Positions 1 through 10,256 of a DNA stretch of 64,000 bases are shown in pieces. A program made the position numbers and the translations under genes. The DNA lies in contig NZ_KB902281.1 of assembly GCF_000379485.1 (NCBI RefSeq), forward strand, positions 61,070 through 125,069, in the 5' to 3' direction. Below the pieces are notes generated by a model that was given only the letters and a program-made list of their open reading frames with translations, was not told the origin of the DNA and made no database searches. The DNA is from Wenxinia marina DSM 24838 (GTDB taxonomy: Bacteria > Pseudomonadota > Alphaproteobacteria > Rhodobacterales > Rhodobacteraceae). Position 1 is the stretch's first letter. Each line of letters opens with the position of its first letter.

Positions 1-515
1 AGGACCGTCCCCTGTCGGCCGACGAGGTGCTGGCGCTGGCCGACCGGATCGCCGCGGGCGCCGCGCCGCTGTCCGGCCTGCCGCCCGAGGAGGTCGCCTC
101 CGGCCCCGGCGCCCCGGCGCCGACGGACCTGATCGCCGCCTCGGTCCCCGGCGTGTCGCGCGCCCCGCGTCCGCCGTCGCGGCCGCGCACCGCCGCCGCC
201 GCTCCGCAGATCACGGATGCCGAGCACACTTCCGCCATCGCCGTCCGGGCCGAGGCATTCCCGCTCGGCACCACGCTGGTGCAGCTGGGCGCCTACCCCG
301 ACGAGGGCGCGGCCACCGCCGCCTGGACCCGCATCTCCAGCGACTTCTCTGACTTCATCGCCGGCCGCGAGCCGGTGATCCAGGCCGCCGAGAGTGCCGG
401 CCAGACCTTCTACCGCCTGCGCGCCATCGGCTTCGAGGATCTCGCCGACGCCCGCCGTTTCTGCTCGGCACTCGTCGCGGAAGAGGCCGACTGCATCCCC
501 GTCGTCGTCCGCTAG
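1..515 (+). CDS. SPOR-domain protein, 3' part (5' end outside window)
   Basis: The reading frame is already open at base 3 and runs to a TAG at 513-515, so the gene starts upstream of the window. The visible part is a low-complexity Ala/Pro-rich linker followed by about 80 residues that look like a SPOR (peptidoglycan-binding) domain: a 'VQLGAYPDEGAATAAW' strand-helix start and a final 'ARRFCSALVAEEADCIPVVVR'-type end. SPOR domains bind denuded glycan strands at the division septum. The position directly before nagZ and scpAB is typical of Rhodobacterales, where this protein usually lies between argS and nagZ. The full length and any N-terminal membrane anchor cannot be seen. Confidence 0.8.
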   Translation, partial: DRPLSADEVLALADRIAAGAAPLSGLPPEEVASGPGAPAPTDLIAASVPGVSRAPRPPSRPRTAAAAPQITDAEHTSAIAVRAEAFPLGTTLVQLGAYPDEGAATAAWTRISSDFSDFIAGREPVIQAAESAGQTFYRLRAIGFEDLADARRFCSALVAEEADCIPVVVR

Positions 516-524
516 GAACCCCGC

Positions 525-1514
525 ATGGCCCCCGTCGCTGCGATCATCGGCCTGGAAGGCACCACCATCGGCCCCGAGGAGCGGGCGTTCCTGCGCGAGG
601 CCGATCCCTGGGGCGCGATCCTGTTCGGCCGCAACGTGGACAGCCCCGACCAGCTGCGCGTCCTGACCTCCGACTTCCGCGAGATCGTGGGCCGCAACGC
701 GCCCGTGCTGATCGACCAGGAGGGCGGCCGCGTGCAGCGCCTGCGCGCCCCGCACTGGCGCGAATTCCTGCCCGCGCTCGACCAGATGAAGCGGGCGACC
801 AACCCGATGCGCGCCCAGTGGGTGCGCAACCGCCTGATCGCGCACGAACTGCGCGAGGTCGGGGTCGACGTGAACTGCGCACCGCTGGCCGATCTGGTCG
901 AGGCAGGCACCCATCCCGTCCTTCTCAACCGCCTCTACGGCGACGACGTGGCGACCGTCGTCGACGCCGCCCGCGCCGCGGCGGACGGGATGCTGGCGGG
1001 CGGGGTCCTGCCGGTGCTCAAGCACATCCCCGGCTACGGCCGGGCGCAGGTGGACAGTCACCTGTCGCTGCCCCGCATCGACGCCGCCGCGGGCGCGCTG
1101 GCCGAACGGGATTTCGCGCCGTTCCGGGCGCTGTCCGACCTGCCGATGGGGATGACCGCGCACATCGTCTTTTCCCGCATCGATGCCGACCGTGCCGCGA
1201 CCGTCTCGCCGTCCCTGATCGCGATGATCCGCGACCAGATCGGTTTCGACGGCCTGCTGATGTCCGACGACCTGGGGATGGAGGCGCTGTCCGGCACCCC
1301 GGCCGAGCGGACGCGGGCCACGCTCGCCGCCGGCTGCGACGTCGCCCTCTACGGCAACGGCACGCTGGACGACCGCCGCGCGGTCGCCGAGGCGGCTCCG
1401 GTGCTGCAGGGACAGGCGTTGACCCGGGCCGAGGCCGCGCTCGCCCGACGCCACCCGCCCGAGCCCGTTGACATCGGCGCCCTCGACGACGAACTTGGTG
1501 CGCTGTTGGCCTGA
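525..1514 (+). CDS. nagZ: beta-N-acetylhexosaminidase NagZ
   Basis: Cytoplasmic glycoside hydrolase family 3 enzyme that removes N-acetylglucosamine from anhydromuropeptides during cell-wall recycling. The 329 residues match the usual single-domain NagZ length. Visible motifs are IDQEGGRVQRL (63-73), the KH(I)PG...DSH loop (166-179), which carries the catalytic Asp/His pair at D177 and H179, and SDDLGM (247-252), which holds the nucleophile Asp. The loop reads PGYGR instead of the more common PGHGR, while the DSH that matters for catalysis is kept. It starts 9 bp after the SPOR gene and is followed 9 bp later by scpA, so all are probably co-transcribed. Confidence 0.95.
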   Translation: MAPVAAIIGLEGTTIGPEERAFLREADPWGAILFGRNVDSPDQLRVLTSDFREIVGRNAPVLIDQEGGRVQRLRAPHWREFLPALDQMKRATNPMRAQWVRNRLIAHELREVGVDVNCAPLADLVEAGTHPVLLNRLYGDDVATVVDAARAAADGMLAGGVLPVLKHIPGYGRAQVDSHLSLPRIDAAAGALAERDFAPFRALSDLPMGMTAHIVFSRIDADRAATVSPSLIAMIRDQIGFDGLLMSDDLGMEALSGTPAERTRATLAAGCDVALYGNGTLDDRRAVAEAAPVLQGQALTRAEAALARRHPPEPVDIGALDDELGALLA

Positions 1515-1523
1515 GGGGTCGCG

Positions 1524-2309
1524 ATGATTGGTGCGGAGGTGTTCGAGGGCGGCGTGGCCGAACGGCTCGCCGCCGAGGCGCTGATCGTCGACGTCGACGG
1601 CTTCGAGGGGCCGCTCGACCTGCTTCTGACGCTGTCGCGCACCCAGAAGGTCGACCTGCGCCAGATCTCCATCCTCGCGCTGGCCGAGCAGTACCTCGCC
1701 TTCGTCGAGCAGGCCAAGGCGCTGCGGATCGAGCTGGCCGCCGATTACCTCGTCATGGCCGCGTGGCTCGCGTTCCTGAAGTCCCGCCTGCTCCTGCCGC
1801 CCGATCCGACCGAGGAGGGGCCCTCGGGCGAGGAACTCGCCGCGCACCTGGCCTTCCAGCTGGAGCGCCTGCAGGCGATGCGCGAGGCGGCGGCCAAGCT
1901 TATGGCCCGCGACCAGAAGGGCCGCGACTTCTTTTCCCGCGGCCTGACCGAGGACGTGGCGCGGGTCCGCACCGTGCGCTGGACCGCGACCCTCCTCGAC
2001 CTGATGCAGGGCTACGCCCGGATCCGCACCCGCGACGAGTTCCGCCCCTTCGTCATGGACCGCGAGGCGATCATGACGATGGAGCAGGCGCTGGACCGGA
2101 TGCGCCACCTCATCGGTTTCGCCGGCGACTGGACCGACATCGCGTCCTATCTGCCCGAAGGGTGGGAGACGGACCCGGCCCGCCGCCGCTCCTCCACCGC
2201 CGCCACCTTCGCAGCCTCGCTGGAGCTGGCCAAGGAGGGCAAGGTGGAGCTGCGGCAGGCCGAGACCTTCGCGCCGATCCAGCTGCGCCGCCGCGACCGC
2301 CATGGCTGA
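1524..2309 (+). CDS. scpA: segregation and condensation protein A
   Basis: ScpA is the kleisin subunit that bridges the SMC heads in the SMC-ScpA-ScpB condensin complex, needed for chromosome compaction and segregation. The 261-residue product has the family N-terminal signature 'FEGPLDLLLTLSRTQKVDL' at about residues 27-45, followed by the long helical middle region and the winged-helix C-terminus. Its 3' end overlaps scpB by 8 bases, which indicates translational coupling. The ATG at 1524 is preceded by a purine-rich GAGGGG. Confidence 0.95.
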   Translation: MIGAEVFEGGVAERLAAEALIVDVDGFEGPLDLLLTLSRTQKVDLRQISILALAEQYLAFVEQAKALRIELAADYLVMAAWLAFLKSRLLLPPDPTEEGPSGEELAAHLAFQLERLQAMREAAAKLMARDQKGRDFFSRGLTEDVARVRTVRWTATLLDLMQGYARIRTRDEFRPFVMDREAIMTMEQALDRMRHLIGFAGDWTDIASYLPEGWETDPARRRSSTAATFAASLELAKEGKVELRQAETFAPIQLRRRDRHG

Positions 2310-2949
2310 TCCCGACGAGACGCCCCCGCGCGAGACGCTGTTCGAAGCGCCGCCGATGGCCGAGCAGGAGCGCATGGTCGAGGCCATCCTCTTCGCCACG
2401 GCCGAGCCGGTGACGGTGGCCGAGCTCGCCGGCCGGATGCCCCACGGCTGCGAGCCGGCCCAGGCGCTGGAGCATCTGCGCCGCCGCTATGAGGGCCGGG
2501 GCGTCGGCGTCGTCCGCGTCGGCGACGCCTGGGCGATCCGCACCGCGCCGGATCTCGGCTTCCTGATGCGCAAGGAAACGGTGGAGACGCGCAAGCTGTC
2601 CCGCGCGGCGATCGAGACGCTGGCCATCGTCGCCTACCACCAGCCGGTCACGCGGGCCGAGATCGAGGAGATCCGCGGCGTCAGCGTCTCCCGCGGGACG
2701 GTCGACCAGCTGCTCGAGATGGAGTGGATCCGCTTCGGCCGCCGCCGCATGTCGCCCGGCCGCCCCGTCACCTTCGTCGTCACCGAGACCTTCCTCGACC
2801 ATTTCGGCCTGGAGAGCGCGCGCGACCTGCCGGGGCTCAAGGAGCTGCGCTCCGCCGGCCTGCTGGACAACCGCCCGCCGCCCGGCACGCCCGCCCCGGG
2901 CGACGAGGACGACGACGGCGAACAGGCTGCCCTGTTCGAGGACGAATGA
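2302..2949 (+). CDS. scpB: segregation and condensation protein B
   Basis: ScpB forms a winged-helix dimer that binds ScpA and completes the bacterial condensin complex. The 215-residue protein shows the typical core: '[13 protein letters not shown]' near residue 25, '[25 protein letters not shown]' around 105-130, and '[13 protein letters not shown]' near 160. The C-terminal 30 residues are an acidic Asp/Glu tail with no recognisable fold. It overlaps scpA by 8 bases and its stop overlaps the next start (ATGA). In many relatives tatABC follows scpB; here an acetyltransferase does. Confidence 0.94.
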   Translation: [215 protein letters not shown]

Positions 2950-3512
2950 CCGAGCCAGACCCAGCCCCCGCGCCACCCCCGCCGGAACCCGACCGCCCCG
3001 CCCCGGGGCAGGCAGTGGAGGTGCGCCCGCTCGACCGGCCGGAGGACGTCGGGCCCCTCGAAGCGTTGCTTGCCGAATACCTGCAGCTGGTCGCCGACCA
3101 GTTCGATCCTCCGCGCTTCGACCCCGTCGCCGCCCTTGCCGACACGATGGACCACCTCGCCCAGACCCTGCCGCCGAAGGGGCGGACCTTCGGCGCGTTC
3201 GAGGGCGACGCGATTCTGGGTACCGCGATGGTGCGGATGGTCGGACCCGGCCGGGCGGAACTGAAGCGGTTCTACGTCCGCCCCGAAACGCGGGGGCGGG
3301 GGGTGGGCGCCGCGCTCCTCGGGGCGGCGATCCGGCAGGCGCAGACGCTCGGCGCGACCGTCCTGCTGCTCGACACGGTCGACAGCCTGACCGCCGCGCG
3401 GCGGCTATACGAGGGGTTCGGGTTCCGCGAGCGGGGGGCCTACGACGAGGCCGATTCGCTGCGCACGCCGCGGATGCTGGACCGGATCGTCTTCTACGAG
3501 CGATCCTTCTGA
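2946..3512 (+). CDS. GNAT family N-acetyltransferase
   Basis: The 188-residue protein carries the GNAT fold: the acetyl-CoA binding loop 'RGRGVGAALLGAAIRQA' sits in the middle after 'LKRFYVRPETRG', and the C-terminal 'AARRLYEGFGFRE' is the usual strand 5-helix 4 region. The first 25 residues are a Pro-rich linker. The start chosen overlaps the scpB stop in an ATGA arrangement, so translation is probably coupled. The substrate cannot be told from sequence; the family includes amino-acid, drug and protein acetyltransferases. Confidence 0.85.
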   Translation: MTEPDPAPAPPPPEPDRPAPGQAVEVRPLDRPEDVGPLEALLAEYLQLVADQFDPPRFDPVAALADTMDHLAQTLPPKGRTFGAFEGDAILGTAMVRMVGPGRAELKRFYVRPETRGRGVGAALLGAAIRQAQTLGATVLLLDTVDSLTAARRLYEGFGFRERGAYDEADSLRTPRMLDRIVFYERSF

Positions 3513-3577
3513 TCCATCTTCACCGGATGGTAAGGCTCTGATCCCATCCTCGGCGCACGTTTCCGCGGGGTGCCACG

Positions 3578-4866
3578 ATGATCCGACCGCGCTTTGCCGT
3601 CGCTCTTCGCCGGCCAAGCCTTGCGCCGCGTACCATCCGGCGGCTGTCGTTCGCCTGTCTGGTCCTGCTGTGCCTCGCGCTGCCGCTCGTGATCGCCGGT
3701 CGGATCCACGAGGTCCGGACGCAGCGGCTGTCGACCGAGCTGAACCTCGCCGTCCTGGGGCTGGAGCGGTCTATCGGCTATGGCGGCCTTATTCATCTGT
3801 TCAAGAACGCGGTCCTGCGCGGCGCGGAAGAGCCGGCCTATCTGTCCGGCGCGGAGGAGGCCGCCGCTCGCGCGCTGGCGTACATGGACAAGATCGAGCT
3901 GATCCAGCGTGACCTCGGCCTCGGCGTCGGCCTCTCGAACCAGCGGCAGGCCATCACGGCCTACGCCGAGGCCGTCGCAACCATCCGCGCGATGCACGCC
4001 GCCGGGCGGCCGATCGCCGAGATCGACGCGGCGGTACGCTACGACGACGTCCCCGCGCTGCGCGACGTCTGGGCCCTGCACGCCCGCATTGCCGAGGTGC
4101 TGAACGACCGGCTCGACGCACTCCGCCCCGTCGTCTCGATCCTGTCCCATCTTGCGCTCGTCAGCCTGTTCTTCCTCGTCGTGGGCGGTCAGCTCTACCG
4201 CCTGACCCGCAGCGCGACGACATGGAGACGTTCACCGGCATCGCCGCGCACGACCTGCGGGGGCCGCTCCTGCAGATGCAGGATCTCTCGCGCTTCCTCA
4301 TCGAGGACCTGTCCGAGACGCCGCCCGACATGGCCGAGGCGCGGCGCCTCGCGGACGGCATTTCCCGCGCCGCCGCGCGGCTCGACCGGGTGGTGACCGG
4401 GACGCTCGACTACGTCCGCGCCGGCAGGGAGGAAGGCTCGGCCCTCACCGACCTCGGCGGAATTATCCGGGATATCGCCGCCGCCTGCCTGCCGTCCGGC
4501 GCCCGTCTGACGGTGGAAGGAGAGCTGCCGGCGGTGCCGGCCCGGCCGGTGGAGATGGACATCGTCCTGCGCAACCTCATCGACAACGCGGTGAAGCATC
4601 ACCCGCACCGGACCCCGACGATCAGCGTCACCTACCGCCCCGGCGCCGGCGGGCGCGCCCATGTCGTGGAGGTGGCGGACGACGGCCCCGGCATCCCGCC
4701 GGAGCGACGCGACACTCTGTTCCGTCCCGGCGGCACCGTCGCGGGAGAGGAGCGGGGCATGGGCCTCGCCATGGTCCGCCGCCTCGTCGACGGCTGGGGC
4801 GGCACGGTCGACGTCGCTGACGCGCCGGGCGGCGGGGCGCTGTTCCGCGTGGCGTGGCCGGGCTGA
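3578..4866 (+). pseudogene. sensor histidine kinase, split by a frameshift
   Basis: Two frames together encode one membrane histidine kinase of about 430 residues. The first frame, from ATG 3578, gives a membrane helix (about residues 25-43), a periplasmic helical sensor region, and a second helix ending in GGQLYRLTR. The kinase core is in the -1 frame: a QRDDMETF lead-in, H-box 'FTGIAAHDLRGPL', N-box 'LRNLIDNAVKHH', G1 'DDGPGIPP' and G2 'GMGLAMVRR', ending at TGA 4866. The shift falls at about 4196-4216 and fits loss of one base (or three-n-plus-one bases) after the second helix. The first frame runs on out of register to 4396, while the kinase half alone has an ATG at 4222. No response regulator is adjacent. 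It could be a true mutation or a sequencing error. Confidence 0.75.
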
Positions 4867-5007
4867 GGCGGGTGGCGCGTCACCGACAACGGGAGAGGCA
4901 GAGCGGACATCGACCGTCGGACGCAGCGACAGTGTTCGCAGCGGTGCGACCGGTGCCCGACGGTGCGCGGCAGGCGTGAAGCCGGCTCAATCGCACCGAG
5001 GCGGCGC

Positions 5008-6084
5008 TCAGTCCGCGCGGAAATGCTTGGACAGTTTCAGCCCCTGGCCCTGGTAGTTCGAGGCGATGCCGGCCCCGTACAGCTGCCGCGGCACCTCGGC
5101 CATCCGCTCGTAGATCAGCCGCCCCACGACCTGCCCGTGCTCCAGCACGAACGGCGCTTCGTGGCAGCGCACCTCCAGCACGCCGCGGCTGCCGGCGCCG
5201 CCCGCCGCCGCCCACCCGAAGCCGGGATCGAAGAAGCCGGCATAGTGCACGCGGAACTCGCCGACGAGGGCGAGATAGGGGGCCATCTCGGCGGCGTAGG
5301 CGGGCGGGATCGCGATCGCTTCGCGGCTGACGAGGATGTAGAACGCGCCGGGGTCGAGGATGATGTGCCCGTCCTCGGCGTGGACCTCCTCCCAGTAGTC
5401 CGACGCACGGTAGTGGCCGACCTGCGCCAGGTCGATCAGCCCGGTATGCGGCTTCGCCCGCCAGCCGACCAGGGTGCCGGACGCCGGCCGCAGATCGACC
5501 GAGAAGCCGAGGCCGCCGGAGATCTCCGCCGGCCCGTCCACGATCGGCGTGTCGGCGTGCAGCGCCGCCAGCTCGGGATCGCCGAGCCGCGTGTCGCCAT
5601 CCCGAAAGATCACCTGCGTCAGCATCTGCCCCTCGCGCGCCACGACCGAGAAGGAGCGCGGACAGATCTCCACCCAGAGCGGCCCCCGATACCCGGCAGG
5701 TATGCGATCGAACTCGGTCCCGCGGTCGGTCAGCACCCGCGTCAGCAGGTCCAGCCGGCCGATGGACGACTTCGCCGACGCCGCGCCGGACACCCCCTCC
5801 GGCAGCACCAGCGATTCGAGGAGGGGGACGACGTAGACGCAGCCCTTCTCCAGCACCGCGCCGGAGCTGAGGTCGATCTCGTGCATGGTGAAGTCGGCGA
5901 GGCGCCGCTCCACCGTCCGGCTGCGCCCGGCGAGGAACGAGGCGCGGACGCGGTAGGCGCGGGGACCGAGCCGCAGGTCGAGGGAGGCCGGCTGCACCTG
6001 GCCGGGCGCGATCGGCACGGCGGTCGACACGCTCCTCGACGCGATCAGCGCCTCGATCTGCTGGCTCGCAAAGACACCCGCCAT
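5008..6084 (-). CDS. dcd: 2'-deoxycytidine 5'-triphosphate deaminase (long alphaproteobacterial form)
   Basis: Predicted to deaminate dCTP to dUTP, feeding dTMP synthesis in the cytoplasm. At 358 residues it is nearly twice the length of E. coli Dcd (193) and looks like two dUTPase-like halves. The first half has QPASLDLRLG (31-40) and the SAKSSIGRLDLLTRV block (103-117), which matches the Dcd nucleotide-binding signature. The second half has 'YAGFFDPGFGW', which resembles the DPG turn of the family. This long form is common in alphaproteobacteria. It is monocistronic, with tRNA-Pro upstream in the same orientation. The exact split of function between the halves is inferred. Confidence 0.88.
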   Translation of the reverse strand: MAGVFASQQIEALIASRSVSTAVPIAPGQVQPASLDLRLGPRAYRVRASFLAGRSRTVERRLADFTMHEIDLSSGAVLEKGCVYVVPLLESLVLPEGVSGAASAKSSIGRLDLLTRVLTDRGTEFDRIPAGYRGPLWVEICPRSFSVVAREGQMLTQVIFRDGDTRLGDPELAALHADTPIVDGPAEISGGLGFSVDLRPASGTLVGWRAKPHTGLIDLAQVGHYRASDYWEEVHAEDGHIILDPGAFYILVSREAIAIPPAYAAEMAPYLALVGEFRVHYAGFFDPGFGWAAAGGAGSRGVLEVRCHEAPFVLEHGQVVGRLIYERMAEVPRQLYGAGIASNYQGQGLKLSKHFRAD

Positions 6085-6156
6085 GTAAGTTCCCGCAACC
6101 CCGTGCCGACGCAGCCCTAGACGGGCGGCGGGGCGGGGTCAAACGGCGGGTGATGT

Positions 6157-6233
6157 TGGTCGGGCTAGCAGGACTTGAACCTGCGACCTTCCGTCCCCCA
6201 GACGGACGCGCTACCAGGCTGCGCTATAGCCCG
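6157..6233 (-). tRNA. tRNA-Pro(GGG)
   Basis: Reading the minus strand gives a complete cloverleaf: acceptor stem CGGGC.../...GCCCG, a D-arm with AGCGCAGCCTGGTAGCG, an anticodon stem TCCGT/ACGGA around the loop CTGGGGG (anticodon GGG), and a T-arm with GGTTCAAGTCC. The discriminator is A and the CCA end is encoded. The length with CCA is 77 nt. Confidence 0.96.
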
Positions 6234-6300
6234 ACTGGGGGCGGGTATTGCGCAGATGCGCGGCGAGGGCAACCCCCGCCGCACAGGCAAACTCCGGGTG

Positions 6301-7377
6301 TCAGGACGGCCCGTGCCCCATCCGCTCGATCACCGCCGAGAGGCGGATCACCGGCCCGGCGAGCCGGTCGCGCCGCCGACGCAGCGCGCCCCGATCGGCG
6401 GCGAGAATCGGACCGAGCAGGCCGGCGGGTGGCGCCGAGTGAACCGCCATGGCGGACGCCGGGTCGGGCGGGGCGGGGGGCGCCTCGTGATCCGCCGCAG
6501 CCTCGCCGGCCCGGTCGGCGAAGTCGCCGGGAGAAGGCACGGGCGCGGGCTCCGGATCGGGTGTCGCTGCGCGGGGGTGCGGACCATCTTCGACTGCGCC
6601 GATTTCCACGTCGTCGGAGTCCGGCCCGCTGCCGAAGGCCGCCTCGGCCTCCGTCGCTTCGCTTTCCTCTTCCACGGACGCGTCCTCGGAAAACCGCTCG
6701 GGCGGCGAGGCCCAGCCTCCGACCTCGGCGAGATCCGGCCCAGGTTCGGCATCGACAGGCCCCGCTTCGGGCATGTCCTCGGCCGTCGGCTCCGCGGCGT
6801 CCTCCGTCTTCTCCGGCGCAGGCGCGGCGGAGCCGTCCTCGCCTTCGGCCGACGCCGCGTGTGCGGGGTCGGCCGGAGCCGCATCCTCGCCCGCGGGCGC
6901 CTCGGCCATCTCGGCGTCGGACTCGTCGGCCTCCGCCGGCGTGCGGCCGGGGAAGGACAGGACGGTTGCCTCGGGCGGCTCGGCCTCGATGAAGGGCGCG
7001 GGCGGCACCTCGTCCTCCGCCGCGACGATCTCCGCCTCTTCCACGTCCTCGCGGACCGGACGCCGGGCGGGCGGCGGCATCTGCCGCGGCGCGGCGGCGG
7101 CGTCGAGAGGCGGTGCAAGGGCAGTGACGTGCCGTACGCCCTGTTCGCGCAGCAGCTTCTGCACGCCCTTGATGGTCATCCCGTCGTCGTGCAGCAGCTT
7201 CTTGATGCCACCGAGAAGCAGCATGTCGTCGGGGCGGTAGTACCGCCGCCCGCCGGCCCGCTTCACCGGCCTTACCTGGGCGAACTTGCTCTCCCAGAAG
7301 CGCAGGACGTGCGCCGGCGTGTCGAGCCAGTCGGCGACTTCCGAGATGGTGCGGAAGGCGTCGGGGGATTTCGCCAT
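6301..7377 (-). CDS. MerR-family DNA-binding protein with long acidic tail
   Basis: The first 80 residues form a MerR-type winged helix: '[25 protein letters not shown]' and '[19 protein letters not shown]'. After that comes about 230 residues of low complexity rich in Glu, Ala, Pro and Asp, then a basic end segment of about 40 residues ([19 protein letters not shown]...) that looks folded. No effector-binding domain or metal-binding Cys is visible, so a classical metal-responsive MerR role is unlikely. It directly follows ihfA (TGATG, one-base overlap), the order seen throughout the Rhodobacterales, and ends the plsX-fabH-ihfA-merR cluster. The function is not known. Confidence 0.85.
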   Translation of the reverse strand: MAKSPDAFRTISEVADWLDTPAHVLRFWESKFAQVRPVKRAGGRRYYRPDDMLLLGGIKKLLHDDGMTIKGVQKLLREQGVRHVTALAPPLDAAAAPRQMPPPARRPVREDVEEAEIVAAEDEVPPAPFIEAEPPEATVLSFPGRTPAEADESDAEMAEAPAGEDAAPADPAHAASAEGEDGSAAPAPEKTEDAAEPTAEDMPEAGPVDAEPGPDLAEVGGWASPPERFSEDASVEEESEATEAEAAFGSGPDSDDVEIGAVEDGPHPRAATPDPEPAPVPSPGDFADRAGEAAADHEAPPAPPDPASAMAVHSAPPAGLLGPILAADRGALRRRRDRLAGPVIRLSAVIERMGHGPS

Positions 7378-7682
7378 CAGTCGGCCCGGTTGCCCGCGGC
7401 GACCCGGTCCTTCATCAGGTGCGACGAGCGGAAGGTCAGGACGCGGCGGGGGTGGATCGGCACCTCCTCGCCTGTCTTGGGATTGCGGCCGACGCGGGCC
7501 GCCTTCTCGCGGACCGAGAAGGTGCCGAAGGACGAGATCTTCACCTGCTCGCCCCGGACCAGCGCGTCCGAGACGTGCTGCAGCACCGATTCGACGAGGT
7601 CCGCGCTCTCGTTCCGGGACAGGCCCACGGCGAGGTGAACCGCTTCGGAGAGGTCCATCCGGGTGAGCGTCTTGTCGGCCAT
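7377..7682 (-). CDS. ihfA: integration host factor subunit alpha
   Basis: IHF alpha pairs with IHF beta (encoded elsewhere) to bend DNA in recombination, replication and transcription. The 101-residue protein has the full HU/IHF fold: '[26 protein letters not shown]', '[25 protein letters not shown]' and the DNA-intercalating proline arm '[20 protein letters not shown]'. A 105-bp gap separates it from fabH; on the minus strand it holds a perfect TTGACA (7732-7737), but the matching -10 position is weak, so ihfA may have its own promoter as well as read-through from fabH. Confidence 0.96.
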   Translation of the reverse strand: MADKTLTRMDLSEAVHLAVGLSRNESADLVESVLQHVSDALVRGEQVKISSFGTFSVREKAARVGRNPKTGEEVPIHPRRVLTFRSSHLMKDRVAAGNRAD

Positions 7683-7787
7683 CGCAAGCCCCCTTCGCGT
7701 TCGGAGAGACCTTGGGGGACGGGATGTTAGCTGTCAATGTTCAAGGGGTTGCGGCGCCCGGCGAAGGCACGGGAATCCGCCGAGGCG

Positions 7788-8779
<992 letters not shown>

Positions 8780-8783
<4 letters not shown>

Positions 8784-9892
8784 CGTGCGTCCTCGTCCCC
8801 CTGCGGGGGCATGGGGCCGCCCGAGGCGGCATCCTGTGCAAGCGCCGCCGCGGATGCAACCCGCGCGGCCAGCCGCTCGGCGAAGCCGAGGCCGGCGAGG
8901 CGGTACGCCAGTCCGAGCGCCGCGGCAACGCCGGTCTCGTCCGACGAGCCGTGGCTCTTGATGACCGTCCCGGCGAGGCCGAGGAAGACGCCACCGTTCA
9001 CCCGGCGCGGGTCGATCCGCTCCTGCAGGCGGCGCAGCGCGCCCCGCGCCAGGAACGCGCCGGCGGCGGCGAGCGGGGTGGAGGTGAGGGCGGCGCGGAG
9101 CTGGTCGATCACCAGGCGGGCGGTGCCCTCGCCGGTCTTCAGCGCGACGTTGCCGGTGAAGCCGTCGGTCACGATCACGTCCACCCGGTCGGACGGCAGG
9201 TCGCTGCCCTCGACGAAGCCGATGTAGTCGTAGCCGCCCTTCGGCGCGACGCGGCCGATGATCTCGTGCGCGACCTTCAGCTCGGCCCGGCCCTTGTGCT
9301 CTTCGGTGCCGACGTTGAGGAGGCCGACCCGCGGCCGTTCGATCCCGAGGCCGTTGCGGGCGTAGGAGGCGCCCATCAGCGCATAGGCCAGCAGGTCCTG
9401 CTCGTCCGCGCGGATGTCCGCGCCCATGTCGAGAACGACGTTGAACCCGGCCGGACTGCGAGAGGGCCAGAGCGCGGCGATCGCCGGCCGGTCCACGCCG
9501 TCCAGCTTGCGCAGGCGCAGCATCGACACCGCCATCAGCGCGCCGGTGTTGCCGCAGCTGACGCAGGCCTGGGCGCGCCCGTCGCGGACGGCGTCGATCG
9601 CGGACCACATCGAGGTGCCCTTGCCGCGCCGCATCACCTGCGCCGGCTTGTCGTCCATCGAGACGACCTCGGCCGCGTCGACGATTGTGACGGCGCCGCC
9701 GATGCCGCGGCGGGCGATCTCGGGCTCCAGCTCGGCCGCGCGACCGTGCAGCAGGACGCGTGCGTCCGGCTCGCCGTCCAGGAACAGCTTCAGGCCCGCG
9801 ACGACGGCCGCGGGCCCCTTGTCGCCGCCCATCGCGTCGACCGAGAGAACGATGTCGCCGGTGCCCGGACGCCTGTCAGACGGAGTGGTCAT
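8780..9892 (-). CDS. plsX: phosphate acyltransferase PlsX
   Basis: PlsX makes acyl-phosphate from acyl-ACP, the first step of the PlsX/PlsY route to phosphatidic acid. The 370-residue protein has the family's opening 'IVLSVDAMGGDKGP', the central 'SCGNTGALMAVSML' and 'VVLDMGAD', and the late 'VTDGFTGNVALKTGEG'. It lies between rpmF (23 bp upstream) and fabH (4-base overlap), the widespread rpmF-plsX-fabH arrangement that couples membrane lipid and ribosome synthesis. Confidence 0.96.
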
Positions 9893-9915
9893 GACCTCGG
9901 GTCAGGGCGCGGCCC

Positions 9916-10122
9916 TCAGGCCGCGTCCTCGTCGAGGTCGACCTCGTTGGCCATCGCGACGACCTCACGGTCGGCGTAGTGGCCGCAGGACGGGCACACG
10001 TGGTGCGGGCGCTTCAGCTCGCCGCAGGAGGGGCATTCGTTGGGGTTGGCGCCGGTCAGGCCGTCATGGGCCCGACGCATGTTGCGGCGCGACTTGGAAA
10101 CTTTGTTCTGCGGGACAGCCAT
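9916..10122 (-). CDS. rpmF: 50S ribosomal protein L32
   Basis: A 68-residue basic ribosomal protein. The start '[19 protein letters not shown]' is the L32 signature, and four cysteines in two CxxC-type pairs ('[17 protein letters not shown]') form the zinc ribbon, so this is the zinc-binding form. It is the first gene of the plsX-fabH cluster and has a recognisable promoter upstream. Confidence 0.97.
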   Translation of the reverse strand: MAVPQNKVSKSRRNMRRAHDGLTGANPNECPSCGELKRPHHVCPSCGHYADREVVAMANEVDLDEDAA

Positions 10123-10199
10123 GTCACAACCTCGGGTCTGTCGGAGCGGCGGTCTCTCGCGGCCCCATGTGGTCTTCTGCGTTTCGCGGATTCGGGCGC

Positions 10200-10228
10200 G
10201 TCATAAACCCCTGCCGCGGCCCTGTCGA
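10200..10228 (-). promoter_or_regulatory. predicted sigma-70-type promoter of rpmF
   Basis: On the minus strand, TCGACA (-35) and TATGAC (-10) are separated by 17 bp, about 80 bp before the rpmF start. Directly upstream of the -35 lies a perfect 13-bp tandem repeat (10231-10256). This is seen by eye only; no transcript start is known. Confidence 0.5.
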
Positions 10229-10230
10229 GA

Positions 10231-10256
10231 CGCGATCCGGAAACGCGATCCGGAAA
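10231..10256. repeat. 13-bp perfect tandem repeat upstream of the rpmF promoter
   Basis: CGCGATCCGGAAA occurs twice with no spacer, immediately upstream of the predicted rpmF -35 box and between rpmF and the DUF177 gene. The position would suit a regulator or UP-type site, but it could equally be a chance duplication. Confidence 0.6.

Noticed and set aside
4190..4225. Programmed -1 ribosomal frameshifting in the histidine kinase
   Set aside because: No slippery heptamer or downstream pseudoknot-like structure is visible; simple base loss explains the frame change better.
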